Positions 8,087 through 15,976 of a stretch of DNA of 64,000 bases are shown one piece after another. This DNA comes from Micromonospora zamorensis. Lineage in GTDB: Bacteria > Actinomycetota > Actinomycetes > Mycobacteriales > Micromonosporaceae. Under the pieces are notes generated by a model, which saw nothing but the letters and a program-made list of their open reading frames with translations, made no database searches and was not told the origin of the DNA. The position numbers were made by a program, and so were the translations under genes. The DNA is taken from the NCBI RefSeq assembly GCF_900090275.1, contig NZ_LT607755.1, positions 4,960,001-5,024,000 on the forward strand, written 5' to 3'. Each line of letters starts with the position of its first letter. The first letter of the stretch is position 1.

Positions 8087-10216
8087 GTGAGTAACCGACC
8101 CCTTGCTGCCGCTGGTCGACTCGTCCCTCTACTTCGCGCCGGACTGATCGCCGGAATCGTGATCGCCGCCGCCGCGTACCCACTGGTCGCCGTCACCGGG
8201 CTCGGCGCGAAGGCCACCGCGCACGCCACGGAGCAGAAGACCAGACTGCTGACCACCGCGCTGCCCGCCGAGACCTCGTACGTCTACGCCCCGGACGGCA
8301 AGACCGTGCTGACCATGTTCTACGAGGAGTACCGGCAGTACACCAAGCTGTCGGACATGTCGCCGAACATCCAGCAGGCGATCGTCGCCGCCGAGGACTC
8401 ACGGTTCTACCAGCACCACGGCGTCGACCCGAAGGGCGTGGCCCGCGCCTTCGTGTCCAACGCCCGCTCCGGCGGCTCCCAGGGTGCGTCGACGCTGACC
8501 ATGCAGTACGTCCGGATGGCCCTGCGGGACAGCGCGACCACGCCCAAGGAGGTCCAGGAAGCCACCCAGCAGACCAGCCTTCGCAAGGTCAAGGAGATGC
8601 GGATGGCGCTGGACCTGGAGAAGGAGATGAGCAAGGAGCTGATCATGGAGCGTTACCTGAACTCGGCGTACTTCGGGCACCGGGCGTACGGCATCTACGC
8701 GGCCAGCGAAATCTTCTTCTCCAAGACCCCGAAAAACCTGACCCCGGTCGAGGCCGCCACCCTCGCCGGGCTGGTCAAGTCCCCGTCGGAGTACGACCCG
8801 GCCGACTCCGACCAGAAGGAGGCCACCGGGCGACGTAACTACGTGCTGGACCGGATGAGCCAGCTCGGTTACCTCTCCCCCGACTCGGCCGCCGCCGCCA
8901 AGTCCGAGCCGATCCGGCTGAAGCTGACGACCCCGCCGCACGACTGTGCCGCGGTGGCGGAGAAGTACAACAGCTGGGGCTTCGCCTGCGACTACCTGAA
9001 GAACTGGTGGAGCGCGCAGCCCGCGTTCGGGGCGAACCGGCTGGAACGCATGGACAAGCTGCGCCGGGGCGGCTACCGGATCGTGCTCAGCATCGACCCG
9101 AAGATCCAGGAGGCGGCGGAGAAGAACGTCGGTTCCAAGGAGGCCACCGGCAGCCCGTTCGCCAACGGGATCGTGGTCTCCGAGCCGGGCACCGGGCGGG
9201 TCAAGGCGATGGCGGTGAACCGGACGTACTCGCTGGATCTCAGCGAGAACCCGCAGAGTTCCAATCCCGAGGCCGGGCCGAAGGTGAAGGCCAACTACCC
9301 GAACACTGTGGCGCCGCTGCTCGGCGGCGGTGACCTGGCGGGCTACCAGGCCGGGTCGACGTTCAAGATGTTCCCGATGCTGGCCGCGCTGGACTCGGGG
9401 ATGACGCTCTCCACCTCGTTCAACGCCCCCTACCGCTACCGGTCGTCCGTCTACGACGGTTGGGCGCCCTCCAACGCCAGCGGCGCGATGACGGGTCAAC
9501 AGACCATGTGGTCCGGTTTCGGCAAATCGGTCAACACGTACTTCGTCTGGTTGGAGGAGAAGGTCGGCGCGGACCGGGCGGTCCGGTTGGCCGAGCAGCT
9601 CGGGCTGCGGTGGCGCACCGACGTCGACCGGGACCACGCGTCCCCGGACAAGGCGAAGCAGTGGGGCGCGTTCACCCTGGGCGTCTCCGACGCCACCCCG
9701 CTGGAGATGGCGAACGCCTACGCCGCCATCGCCGCCGACGGTCGCTACTGCGAGGCGATCCCGGTGCAGTCGATCATGAACCGGGACGGCACGCCGACCA
9801 CGTACGCCACCCCGGGCGGCATCCATCGTGAGGTGGCCAAGCCCCGCTGCCGGCAGGTGGTCAGCGCGGACGCCGCTCGGGCGGCCACCGACGCGGCCCG
9901 CTGCCCCACCGGCGACACCCCGGCGCGCGGAAGCTGCGGCGGCTGGTCCACGGCCGACAGCGTGCGGGGCACAGTCGGACGCCCGGTGGCCGGCAAGACC
10001 GGTACCACCGACAGCACACGATCCGCCTGGTTCGTCGGCTACACACCGGAGTTGGCCGCGGCGAGCTTCATCTCCGACCCGGACAACCCGTTCAACGCGG
10101 TCGGTGACGGGCAGTCCCAGATCCCGATCAAGGCGGTGTCGGAGACGCTGCGCGACGGCCTGAAGGGCACACCGACCCGCCAGTTCACCCCACCGTCGGA
10201 CGCGATCGTCGGCTGA
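8087..10216 (+). CDS. Class A penicillin-binding protein (transglycosylase/transpeptidase)
   Basis: A 709-residue bifunctional peptidoglycan synthase anchored by one N-terminal membrane segment (about residues 18-37). The GT51 domain carries the glutamate of EDSRFYQHHGVD (E103) and later the MERYLNSAYFG segment. The transpeptidase domain has the SxxK serine in GSTFK (S424), an SVN triad near residue 480, and KTGTT near 637. It polymerises and cross-links glycan strands outside the membrane. It is transcribed away from cobC and converges on the GNAT gene. Similarity to actinobacterial PonA-type proteins is clear; no PASTA domain is present at the C-terminus. Confidence 0.93.
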   Translation: MSNRPLAAAGRLVPLLRAGLIAGIVIAAAAYPLVAVTGLGAKATAHATEQKTRLLTTALPAETSYVYAPDGKTVLTMFYEEYRQYTKLSDMSPNIQQAIVAAEDSRFYQHHGVDPKGVARAFVSNARSGGSQGASTLTMQYVRMALRDSATTPKEVQEATQQTSLRKVKEMRMALDLEKEMSKELIMERYLNSAYFGHRAYGIYAASEIFFSKTPKNLTPVEAATLAGLVKSPSEYDPADSDQKEATGRRNYVLDRMSQLGYLSPDSAAAAKSEPIRLKLTTPPHDCAAVAEKYNSWGFACDYLKNWWSAQPAFGANRLERMDKLRRGGYRIVLSIDPKIQEAAEKNVGSKEATGSPFANGIVVSEPGTGRVKAMAVNRTYSLDLSENPQSSNPEAGPKVKANYPNTVAPLLGGGDLAGYQAGSTFKMFPMLAALDSGMTLSTSFNAPYRYRSSVYDGWAPSNASGAMTGQQTMWSGFGKSVNTYFVWLEEKVGADRAVRLAEQLGLRWRTDVDRDHASPDKAKQWGAFTLGVSDATPLEMANAYAAIAADGRYCEAIPVQSIMNRDGTPTTYATPGGIHREVAKPRCRQVVSADAARAATDAARCPTGDTPARGSCGGWSTADSVRGTVGRPVAGKTGTTDSTRSAWFVGYTPELAAASFISDPDNPFNAVGDGQSQIPIKAVSETLRDGLKGTPTRQFTPPSDAIVG

Positions 10217-10228
10217 CCAGCCGGCGGG

Positions 10229-10798
10229 TCAGCGCAGGTCGGCGGCGACGAACGACCAGAGTTCGAGATCCACCCGGCCGCCGCCGACCAGCCCGGCATT
10301 GCGCAGCAGGCCCTCGTAGCTGAACCCCGCCTTCTCGGCGACCCGGCGCGAGGCCAGGTTGCCGGGTGCCACCCGCAGCTCGACCCGTTGGAAGCCGTGC
10401 TCCAGGATCAGCGCGATGGCCACCGCGTCGACGGCCTCGGCGGCGAAGCCGAAGCCCCGCGCGTGTGGCGCCATCGCGTAGGAGACCTCGGTGAGACGGG
10501 CACCCCAGTCGGTGCGCCGCGTCCACAGCGAGCCCACCACCTGGTCGTCCTCGCGTCGGACCACCGCATAGTGGTCACCCTCGCCGCTGTCCCGCCGCTG
10601 CCGGGCCAGCTCGGTGCACCAGGCGTGCCCGTCGATCGGGCCGGAGTCGTCGGGCAACGGCAGCCAGCGCCGGGTCAACTTGTCGGCGAAGATCTCACCG
10701 GCCGCCTCCGCGTCCGCCGAGGTGAGTCGCCGCACCTCCGTACGCGGGGTGGAGACGGTCAACGCCGGGAAGCGGCGCACCGCCACCTGACCGATCAC
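10229..10798 (-). CDS. GNAT-family N-acetyltransferase
   Basis: A 189-residue acetyltransferase of the RimJ/RimL-like type. The core is EVSYAMAPHARGFGFAAEAV, with the acetyl-CoA loop around ARGFGFA, followed by ILEHGFQRVELRVAPGNLAS and VAEKAGFSYEGLLRNA. The substrate is unknown. The GTG start at 10798 overlaps the cobB stop (GTGA), so the two genes are translationally coupled. The frame continues upstream, antisense-like in composition, into cobB; the GTGA overlap fixes the start. Whether it modifies a corrinoid, an amine or a ribosomal protein cannot be told from sequence. Confidence 0.85.
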   Translation of the reverse strand: MIGQVAVRRFPALTVSTPRTEVRRLTSADAEAAGEIFADKLTRRWLPLPDDSGPIDGHAWCTELARQRRDSGEGDHYAVVRREDDQVVGSLWTRRTDWGARLTEVSYAMAPHARGFGFAAEAVDAVAIALILEHGFQRVELRVAPGNLASRRVAEKAGFSYEGLLRNAGLVGGGRVDLELWSFVAADLR

Positions 10799-12195
10799 GC
10801 CGGCACCCCGCCGGGCTGCGCCGGCACCGCCTCGTTCGTCGGCTCGGCCGCCGCGGCGACCAACCGGGCCGCCGTCGCCGGATGACCGGCCCAGTGCACT
10901 GTGAGCTGCGAGGCGTGCACGTTGCGCCAGACGAACCCCTCCGGCGTGCCGCCCTCCCAGCTCCACGCCGGCCGCTGACCAGCGCGGGGGGTGAGCACCG
11001 CACGGTGCGCCTTGTGGCCGACCAGCACCGTGCCCTGGGCGGCGACCACGCTGTCGGTCTGGGCGGTCGCCTCCCGGTAGCCGGCCACCAGACCGTCCCG
11101 GCTGACACCGATCGCGTCCAGGACACCGCACATCGGCAGCCCGTCCAACTCCCGGGCCAGCCAGAGCAGCCCGGCGCCCTCGGCGACCACCGGACGCCCG
11201 GTCCGCGCCAGCTCGGCCACAGCGATGCAGAGCCGCCGGTTGGCCGACAACTGCTCGGCGTACGCCTCGGGCAGCGCGCCACCGATGACCAGCGCGCGGG
11301 TGCCCACCGGCAGTGCCTCGTCGCGCAGCGGATCGACGGTGACGATCTCGGCGCCGGCGGCGCGCAGCAACTCGGCGGTCTCCGGGTGGCTGAAGCTGCC
11401 GCCCGGCCCGCCGGCCAGCGCCACCAGCGGGCGGTCCGCCGGGGCGGTGAACGCGCCGAGGGCCTCCTCGGGAGACCAGGCGGGGGCGGGCAGCTCTGGG
11501 GCGGAGCGGGCCAGCCCGAGCAGTCGTTCCAGGTCGACAGTGGCGGCGACGGCCTCGCCCAGCCGACGGACCGCGCGGACGGCGTCGGCGGAGCCGTCGA
11601 CCACCGGTGCCACACCGTGCCGCCGCGACGGCAGCACCGCCGGCAGGTCCTGGCGACGCAGCGCACCGTAGACCGGCACACCCACGTCGTCCAACGCCTC
11701 GCGCAGCATCGCCTCGTGCCGCGACGACGCCACCCGGTTGAGGATCACCCCGCCGAGCCACAACTGCTCGTCGTACGAGCGGAAACCGTGCACCAGGGCC
11801 GCCACCGACTGCCCCATCGCGGCCACGTCGACGACGAGCACCACCGGGCTGCGCAGCGCCGCGGCCGCGGCGGCCGTCGACTCCTGCTCCGGGCGGCCAC
11901 CGACCGCGTCGTACAGGCCCATGCTGCCCTGCACCACGGCGAGCCCGGCACCGGCGGCACCGTGCGCCACCAGCGGGGCGAGCCGGTCCATGCCGACCAG
12001 CCGGGGATCGATCACCCGACCCGGCCGACCGGAGGCGAGGCCCAGGTAGGCGGCGTCGACGTGGTCCGGCCCGAGCTTGAACCCGGCGACGTCCACCCCC
12101 CGCTCGGCGAGCGCGGCGAGCAGCCCGATCGCCAGCGCGTTCTTACCGTGCCCGGAGGACGGTGCGCTGAGCACCAGGCGCGGCACGACGGTCAT
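10795..12195 (-). CDS. cobB: Cobyrinate a,c-diamide synthase family protein lacking the amidotransferase cysteine
   Basis: A 466-residue CobB/CbiA-family protein: an N-terminal dethiobiotin-synthetase-like ATPase (LSAPSSGHGKNALAIG, FKLGPDHVD, VQGSMGLYDA) followed by a class I glutamine amidotransferase-like domain. The family amidates carboxylates a and c of (hydrogeno)cobyrinate with glutamine and ATP. Here the usual AECxGLxYL nucleophile motif reads AEGAGLLWL: codon 11176-11178 is GGC (Gly340) where a Cys TGC is expected. The distal His region reads ASQLTVHW. The protein may use free ammonia, or the base may be an error. The start is ATG 12195, with GAGGAG 6 nt upstream; ATG 12198 is possible. 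Confidence 0.88.
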   Translation of the reverse strand: MTVVPRLVLSAPSSGHGKNALAIGLLAALAERGVDVAGFKLGPDHVDAAYLGLASGRPGRVIDPRLVGMDRLAPLVAHGAAGAGLAVVQGSMGLYDAVGGRPEQESTAAAAAALRSPVVLVVDVAAMGQSVAALVHGFRSYDEQLWLGGVILNRVASSRHEAMLREALDDVGVPVYGALRRQDLPAVLPSRRHGVAPVVDGSADAVRAVRRLGEAVAATVDLERLLGLARSAPELPAPAWSPEEALGAFTAPADRPLVALAGGPGGSFSHPETAELLRAAGAEIVTVDPLRDEALPVGTRALVIGGALPEAYAEQLSANRRLCIAVAELARTGRPVVAEGAGLLWLARELDGLPMCGVLDAIGVSRDGLVAGYREATAQTDSVVAAQGTVLVGHKAHRAVLTPRAGQRPAWSWEGGTPEGFVWRNVHASQLTVHWAGHPATAARLVAAAAEPTNEAVPAQPGGVPA

Positions 12196-12365
12196 CATCG
12201 ACTCCTCGCGAGCGGTGGCGGGTACGCGACGGGACGACCGGGGCCGATCCGTCGGCGTGACGATACCCGTCCGGCTGAAGACGTGAGCACCGCCAACCGG
12301 GGCCACCGGACCCGTTACTGGCACGGCTCCGGCCCGGTCCAGGTCAGTGGCGCCGGTCATACGAG

Positions 12366-12371
12366 TAGCCT
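12366..12371 (+). promoter_or_regulatory. Candidate -10 (TAGCCT) for leaderless SURF1 mRNA
   Basis: TAGCCT lies 7 nt before the GTG at 12379 and there is no Shine-Dalgarno. The arrangement matches leaderless starts elsewhere in the window. Confidence 0.4.
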
Positions 12372-12378
12372 CGGTGCC

Positions 12379-13200
12379 GTGTACCGGTTCCTGCTGAGCC
12401 CACGCTGGCTGGGCGCTCTCGCGCTGACCCTGGTTGCCGCCGCCGTCATGGTGTTCCTCGGCAACTGGCAGCTGGACCGCTACCGGGGGCGTACCGAGGT
12501 CAACGAGCGGATCGACGCGGGCCAGCGGATGACCCCGACGCCACTGGCCGACGCGCTGCGCGCTCCCACCGGCGGCGCGGGCACGACAGGCCCGGCCCCC
12601 GCCGAGGACAAGGTCTGGACGCGGGTGACAGTCACCGGCCGGTACGACCCGACGAACACCGTGCTGGTCCGTGGTCGGACGGTGGACAGCCGGGTCGGCT
12701 TCGAGGTGCTCACCCCGCTGGTGCTCGCGGATGGCACGGCGCTGCTGGTGGACCGGGGCTGGATCCCGCCGGCGCCCGGCGGGGCGACCGCCCAGCCGCA
12801 GGTGCCGGCCGTGCCGACCGGCGATGTGACAGTTGTCGGTCGGGTGCACGAGACCGAGAGCGGCGCCGGCGCGGTGGCGCGGCGCGACGGGCGGCTGGAG
12901 ATCCGACGGATCGGGGTGTCACGCCTGGCCGGCGAACTGCCCTACCCGGTCTACGGCGCCTATCTGCTGCTGGACGAACAGACCCCGGCGGCCGACCCGG
13001 TCTTCAAGGCGGTGCCGGTCGGGCACGCCAACAACTGGCAGAACTTCGGCTACGTCGTGCAGTGGTGGCTCTTCGCGGTGATGGCCCTGTTCGGCTACGG
13101 CTGGGTGGCCCGCCGCGAGGCACGCCGCGCCGCCGGCCTCGGCACCACCCCGGCTCCGCTGGACCGGGCGGCCGAGCCCACACCGAGCGCGTCCGCCTGA
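12379..13200 (+). CDS. SURF1 family cytochrome oxidase assembly protein
   Basis: A 273-residue membrane protein. An N-terminal transmembrane helix (about residues 9-28) ends in FLGNWQLDRYRGR, the SURF1 signature. A periplasmic domain includes LVDRGWIPP, and a second helix near residues 225-245 follows NWQNFGYVVQWWLF, also a SURF1 hallmark. SURF1 proteins assist haem a delivery to cytochrome aa3 oxidase. The reading frame is open far upstream, but the GTG at 12379 is where coding character begins. The C-terminal tail is Ala/Pro-rich and cytoplasmic. Confidence 0.92.
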   Translation: MYRFLLSPRWLGALALTLVAAAVMVFLGNWQLDRYRGRTEVNERIDAGQRMTPTPLADALRAPTGGAGTTGPAPAEDKVWTRVTVTGRYDPTNTVLVRGRTVDSRVGFEVLTPLVLADGTALLVDRGWIPPAPGGATAQPQVPAVPTGDVTVVGRVHETESGAGAVARRDGRLEIRRIGVSRLAGELPYPVYGAYLLLDEQTPAADPVFKAVPVGHANNWQNFGYVVQWWLFAVMALFGYGWVARREARRAAGLGTTPAPLDRAAEPTPSASA

Positions 13201-13315
13201 CCGGCCCGGCCCGACCCGGTCCGTTCCGGTGACTCAACCGGACACTCGGGGGCACCGGGCACACCACGGCAGCCGGTAGTCTCCGCCGGGTGTTCACCTC
13301 ACGTTGGGGGTCCCG

Positions 13316-13996
13316 ATGAGCGTGGATCCCACAGCACCGCTGCCCGAGCCCGTTCCGGAGACCCGGGCGTACCCGCCGATCGACCCGTGGGCCGCCGAAC
13401 CACCGACCGCGCCACTGCCGACGACGGCGCCCCCGGCCGCCGCGGCTTCCGACCTGCCGCCGACGACACCGTTCCCGGTCGCGCCGGCACCAGCACAGTT
13501 CTCCCCACCCGCGCAGTTCTCGGCACCACCCGCGCCCTTCTCCGGGCCGCCGGCCCAGCCGGCCGGGGCGTGGCCGGCGGTCGGGCCATACCCGCCGACC
13601 CCGATGGCGGTGCCCCCGGCCCTGGCCGGCTACGCCAGCGGGCCGGAGGTGGTCGCGGTGCAGATCGCCGAGATCGCGGTCAGCCCACCCGTCATCCGTA
13701 CGCCGGCCGGTGTGCTGCCGCTGGCCGGGGCGACCTGGCACGTGGCCGACTACTGGCAGCGCGAGGAGAAGGTGGCCACCTGGGCGCTGATCTGCGCCAT
13801 CGTCGGCTTCTTCTGCCTGTTCGTCTTAAGTTTGCTCTTCCTGCTGGTCAAGGAGACCCGGCACCACGGCACGGTGCAGGTGACTGTCACCAACGGCGCG
13901 CAGCAGTACGTGGCCCGGATCCCGGTCGCCGATCAGGCTCAGGTGCAGCACCTCAACAACCAGGTGAACTACGCGAGGTCGCTGTCCAGCAGGTGA
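13316..13996 (+). CDS. Proline-rich single-pass membrane protein of unknown function
   Basis: A 226-residue protein with an N-terminal Pro/Ala-rich disordered region (about 1-120), then a conserved-looking block around residues 112-145 and one transmembrane helix near 158-180 (VGFFCLFVLSLLFLLV). A short extracytoplasmic tail contains VQVTVTNGAQQYVARIPV. ATG 13316 is chosen because GGGGG lies 5-6 nt upstream; a TTG at 13304 is also in frame. Related proteins occur widely in actinomycetes without assigned function. It ends 20 bp from the convergent ligB stop. Confidence 0.75.
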   Translation: MSVDPTAPLPEPVPETRAYPPIDPWAAEPPTAPLPTTAPPAAAASDLPPTTPFPVAPAPAQFSPPAQFSAPPAPFSGPPAQPAGAWPAVGPYPPTPMAVPPALAGYASGPEVVAVQIAEIAVSPPVIRTPAGVLPLAGATWHVADYWQREEKVATWALICAIVGFFCLFVLSLLFLLVKETRHHGTVQVTVTNGAQQYVARIPVADQAQVQHLNNQVNYARSLSSR

Positions 13997-14015
13997 GCCG
14001 GGCCGGTGCGGCCGG

Positions 14016-15608
14016 TCAACCGGTGGGACGACCGGCGTGGATAGCGCGGACGGCGTCGATGGTGTCCGCCTCGGCGGCGGACTTGTCGTCGCGATACCGC
14101 ACCACCCGGGCGAACCGCAGCGCCATCCCCCCGGGATAGCGGGAGCTGGTCTGCACCCCGTCGAAGGCGATCTCCACCACCTGCTCGGGCCGGACCCGGA
14201 CCACCCAGTCGCCGCGCTCGACCGCGAGGTCGAGGAACCGCTCGGTCTGCCACCGCAGCAACTCGTCGGTGAGCCCTTTGAACGTCTTGCCGAGCATGAC
14301 GAAGTCGCCGGTGTGCGGGTCGCGCGCCCCCAGGTGCAGGTTGGACAGCCAGCCCTTGCGCCGACCACTGCCCCACTCGACGGCGAGCACCACCAGGTCG
14401 AGGGTGTGCCGGGGCTTGACCTTGACCCAGGCGGCACCGCGCCGGCCGGCGTCGTAGGGGGCGTCCGGTGCCTTGACCACCACGCCCTCCTGCCCGGCGT
14501 CGAGCGCGGCGGCGAACGCGGCGGCGGCCTGCTCGGGCCCGTCGACCTCCATCCGACCGACCAGCAGCGACGAGTCGACCGCGCCGGCGAGGGCGGCCCA
14601 CCGCTCCCGGCCAGGCAGGTCGATCAGGTCCTCGCCGTCGAGGTGCAGCAGATCGAAGAAGTACGGAGTGAGCACTGTCGCGCCGGTGCTGGCGGCTGCC
14701 GCGAGCACCGCCGGGGCGACCGGAGTGCGGCCGGTGGTGCTGGGGGTGGTGCGTCGGGCGGCTCGACTGGAGGTCTGCTGGAACGGCAGCGGACGGCCCG
14801 TCTCGTCCAGGCCGATCGCCTCGCCGTCGAGCACCAACTCGCGGCCCGGTAGGGCCCGGACCGCGGCGACCACCTCGGGAACCCGGGCGGTGATCTCGTC
14901 GAGGCTGCGGGTGAAGACGGCGATGTCGGCGCCCGAGCGGTGCACCTGGATGCGGATGCCGTCGAGCTTCACGTCGACCACCGCCGGCGTGCCGGTCGCG
15001 GCGAGTGCCTCGTCGACAGAGGGGGCGCTCTGCGCCAGCATCGGCGCAAGCGGCCGGCCGACCTGAAGGCCGAACCCGGCCAACTCGGCGGCCCCGCCGG
15101 ACAGCGCGGCCACCGCCACGGCACGCAGGTCACCGGCGAGCAGCAGGGCCCGTCGGACCGTCGCCACCGACACCTCGGCGGCCCGGGCGACCGCGTCGGC
15201 GAGCAACCCCGCCTGGGCGCCCTGGCGCAGCTCGCCGCTGAACAGGCCGGTGAGCAGACGCTGTTCCTCGGCGGTCGCCGCCGCGTAGAGGGCACCGAGC
15301 AACGCCCGCCGTCGGGCCTGCGAACCCGTGCCCGCCACGGCGGCGATCTGCTCGATGGCCGCGTCCACGGACGCCACCGTCAACGTCGGCTCGGCGGCCG
15401 GTGGCGGCAGGTCACGCAGGCTCGCGTAGCCCACCCCGGTCTGTCGTTGGCGCAGCTCACCGGCCAGATAGCCGGCACCGGGCTCGACCTCGCCCGGGTC
15501 GAGCCGGCGCAGCGCGTCAGCGAGCAGCTCCACCTTGGCACGGCGGCCGCTGGTGGCGCTGACGGCAGCGGAGGTGGCTGCCAGGTCGAGGAACCGCACG
15601 CAGCTCAT
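14016..15608 (-). CDS. ligB: ATP-dependent DNA ligase, LigB type
   Basis: A 530-residue ligase resembling mycobacterial LigB end to end. It has an N-terminal DNA-binding domain (GYLAGELRQRQTGVGYASL, LFSGELRQGAQAGL), then the adenylation domain with the KLDGIR motif I (K214 is the predicted AMP-lysine), DGEAIGL, EGVVVKAPDAPY (motif IV) and AWVKVKP (motif V), and a C-terminal OB domain. Such ligases are accessory to NAD-dependent LigA and contribute to repair. ATG 15608 (MSCVRFLDLAAT) is the family-like start; the longer frame runs into the upstream terminator. Confidence 0.94.
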   Translation of the reverse strand: MSCVRFLDLAATSAAVSATSGRRAKVELLADALRRLDPGEVEPGAGYLAGELRQRQTGVGYASLRDLPPPAAEPTLTVASVDAAIEQIAAVAGTGSQARRRALLGALYAAATAEEQRLLTGLFSGELRQGAQAGLLADAVARAAEVSVATVRRALLLAGDLRAVAVAALSGGAAELAGFGLQVGRPLAPMLAQSAPSVDEALAATGTPAVVDVKLDGIRIQVHRSGADIAVFTRSLDEITARVPEVVAAVRALPGRELVLDGEAIGLDETGRPLPFQQTSSRAARRTTPSTTGRTPVAPAVLAAAASTGATVLTPYFFDLLHLDGEDLIDLPGRERWAALAGAVDSSLLVGRMEVDGPEQAAAAFAAALDAGQEGVVVKAPDAPYDAGRRGAAWVKVKPRHTLDLVVLAVEWGSGRRKGWLSNLHLGARDPHTGDFVMLGKTFKGLTDELLRWQTERFLDLAVERGDWVVRVRPEQVVEIAFDGVQTSSRYPGGMALRFARVVRYRDDKSAAEADTIDAVRAIHAGRPTG

Positions 15609-15624
15609 CCTGCCAGTCACCTCC

Positions 15625-15660
15625 GACACCGCCCGGGCATTGCCGTGCCCGGGCGGTGTC
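15625..15660 (-). terminator. Hairpin terminator upstream of ligB
   Basis: A perfect 15-bp stem (15625-15639 with 15646-15660) encloses a 6-nt loop. It lies between the stop of the small gene at 15693 and the ligB start on the same strand, so it most likely ends the small gene's transcript. Confidence 0.75.
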
Positions 15661-15692
15661 GGCAGGTTGCCGCCCACCAACGCGGACGACGA

Positions 15693-15899
15693 TCAGGCGG
15701 AGACGGGCTCCTCGATGCGCAACCCCCGGGCACGGACCTCGCCAGCGACACGGGAGAGCACCGAGTCGAGGGCGACCAGTGCGGCGGAGAGCTCACCGAG
15801 CTGTTCGTTGAGCGTGTCCTCGGACCACGCGGAGACGTCGACGTCCCCCAGCGCGCTGACAGCGGCCCCCAACCGGGCCATCACCTCGTTCGTACTCAT
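15693..15899 (-). CDS. Small 68-residue protein resembling the N-terminus of DUF222/13E12 proteins
   Basis: The product is acidic and helical, with a heptad-like block LSAALVALDSVLSRVAGEVR. That block resembles the N-terminal helix of DUF222 (HNH endonuclease-associated) proteins, but there is no HNH domain, so the gene is either a stand-alone small protein or a remnant. ATG 15899 is preferred (MSTNEVMARL); an in-frame start about 10 codons upstream has poor coding character. A 7-bp inverted repeat straddles the start codon, and a strong hairpin follows the stop, supporting an independent transcript. Function unknown. Confidence 0.6.
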   Translation of the reverse strand: MSTNEVMARLGAAVSALGDVDVSAWSEDTLNEQLGELSAALVALDSVLSRVAGEVRARGLRIEEPVSA

Positions 15900-15906
15900 G
15901 TACGAA
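15889..15906. promoter_or_regulatory. Inverted repeat across a start codon
   Basis: TTCGTAC (15889-15895) and GTACGAA (15900-15906) flank TCAT, which contains the reverse-complemented ATG of the small gene. It could be an operator or an RNA hairpin occluding initiation. Confidence 0.4.
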
Positions 15907-15976
15907 AGGCTATAACAGCTGGCCATCCGACACGCCGTAAACTCCCAGATCAGGCCCGAAATCGCCGTTCCGTGAC

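Noticed and set aside
10882..12378. Long + strand frame upstream of SURF1, apparently fused to it
   Set aside because: The upstream part is antisense to cobB and low-complexity. SURF1 coding begins at GTG 12379 with its transmembrane helix.
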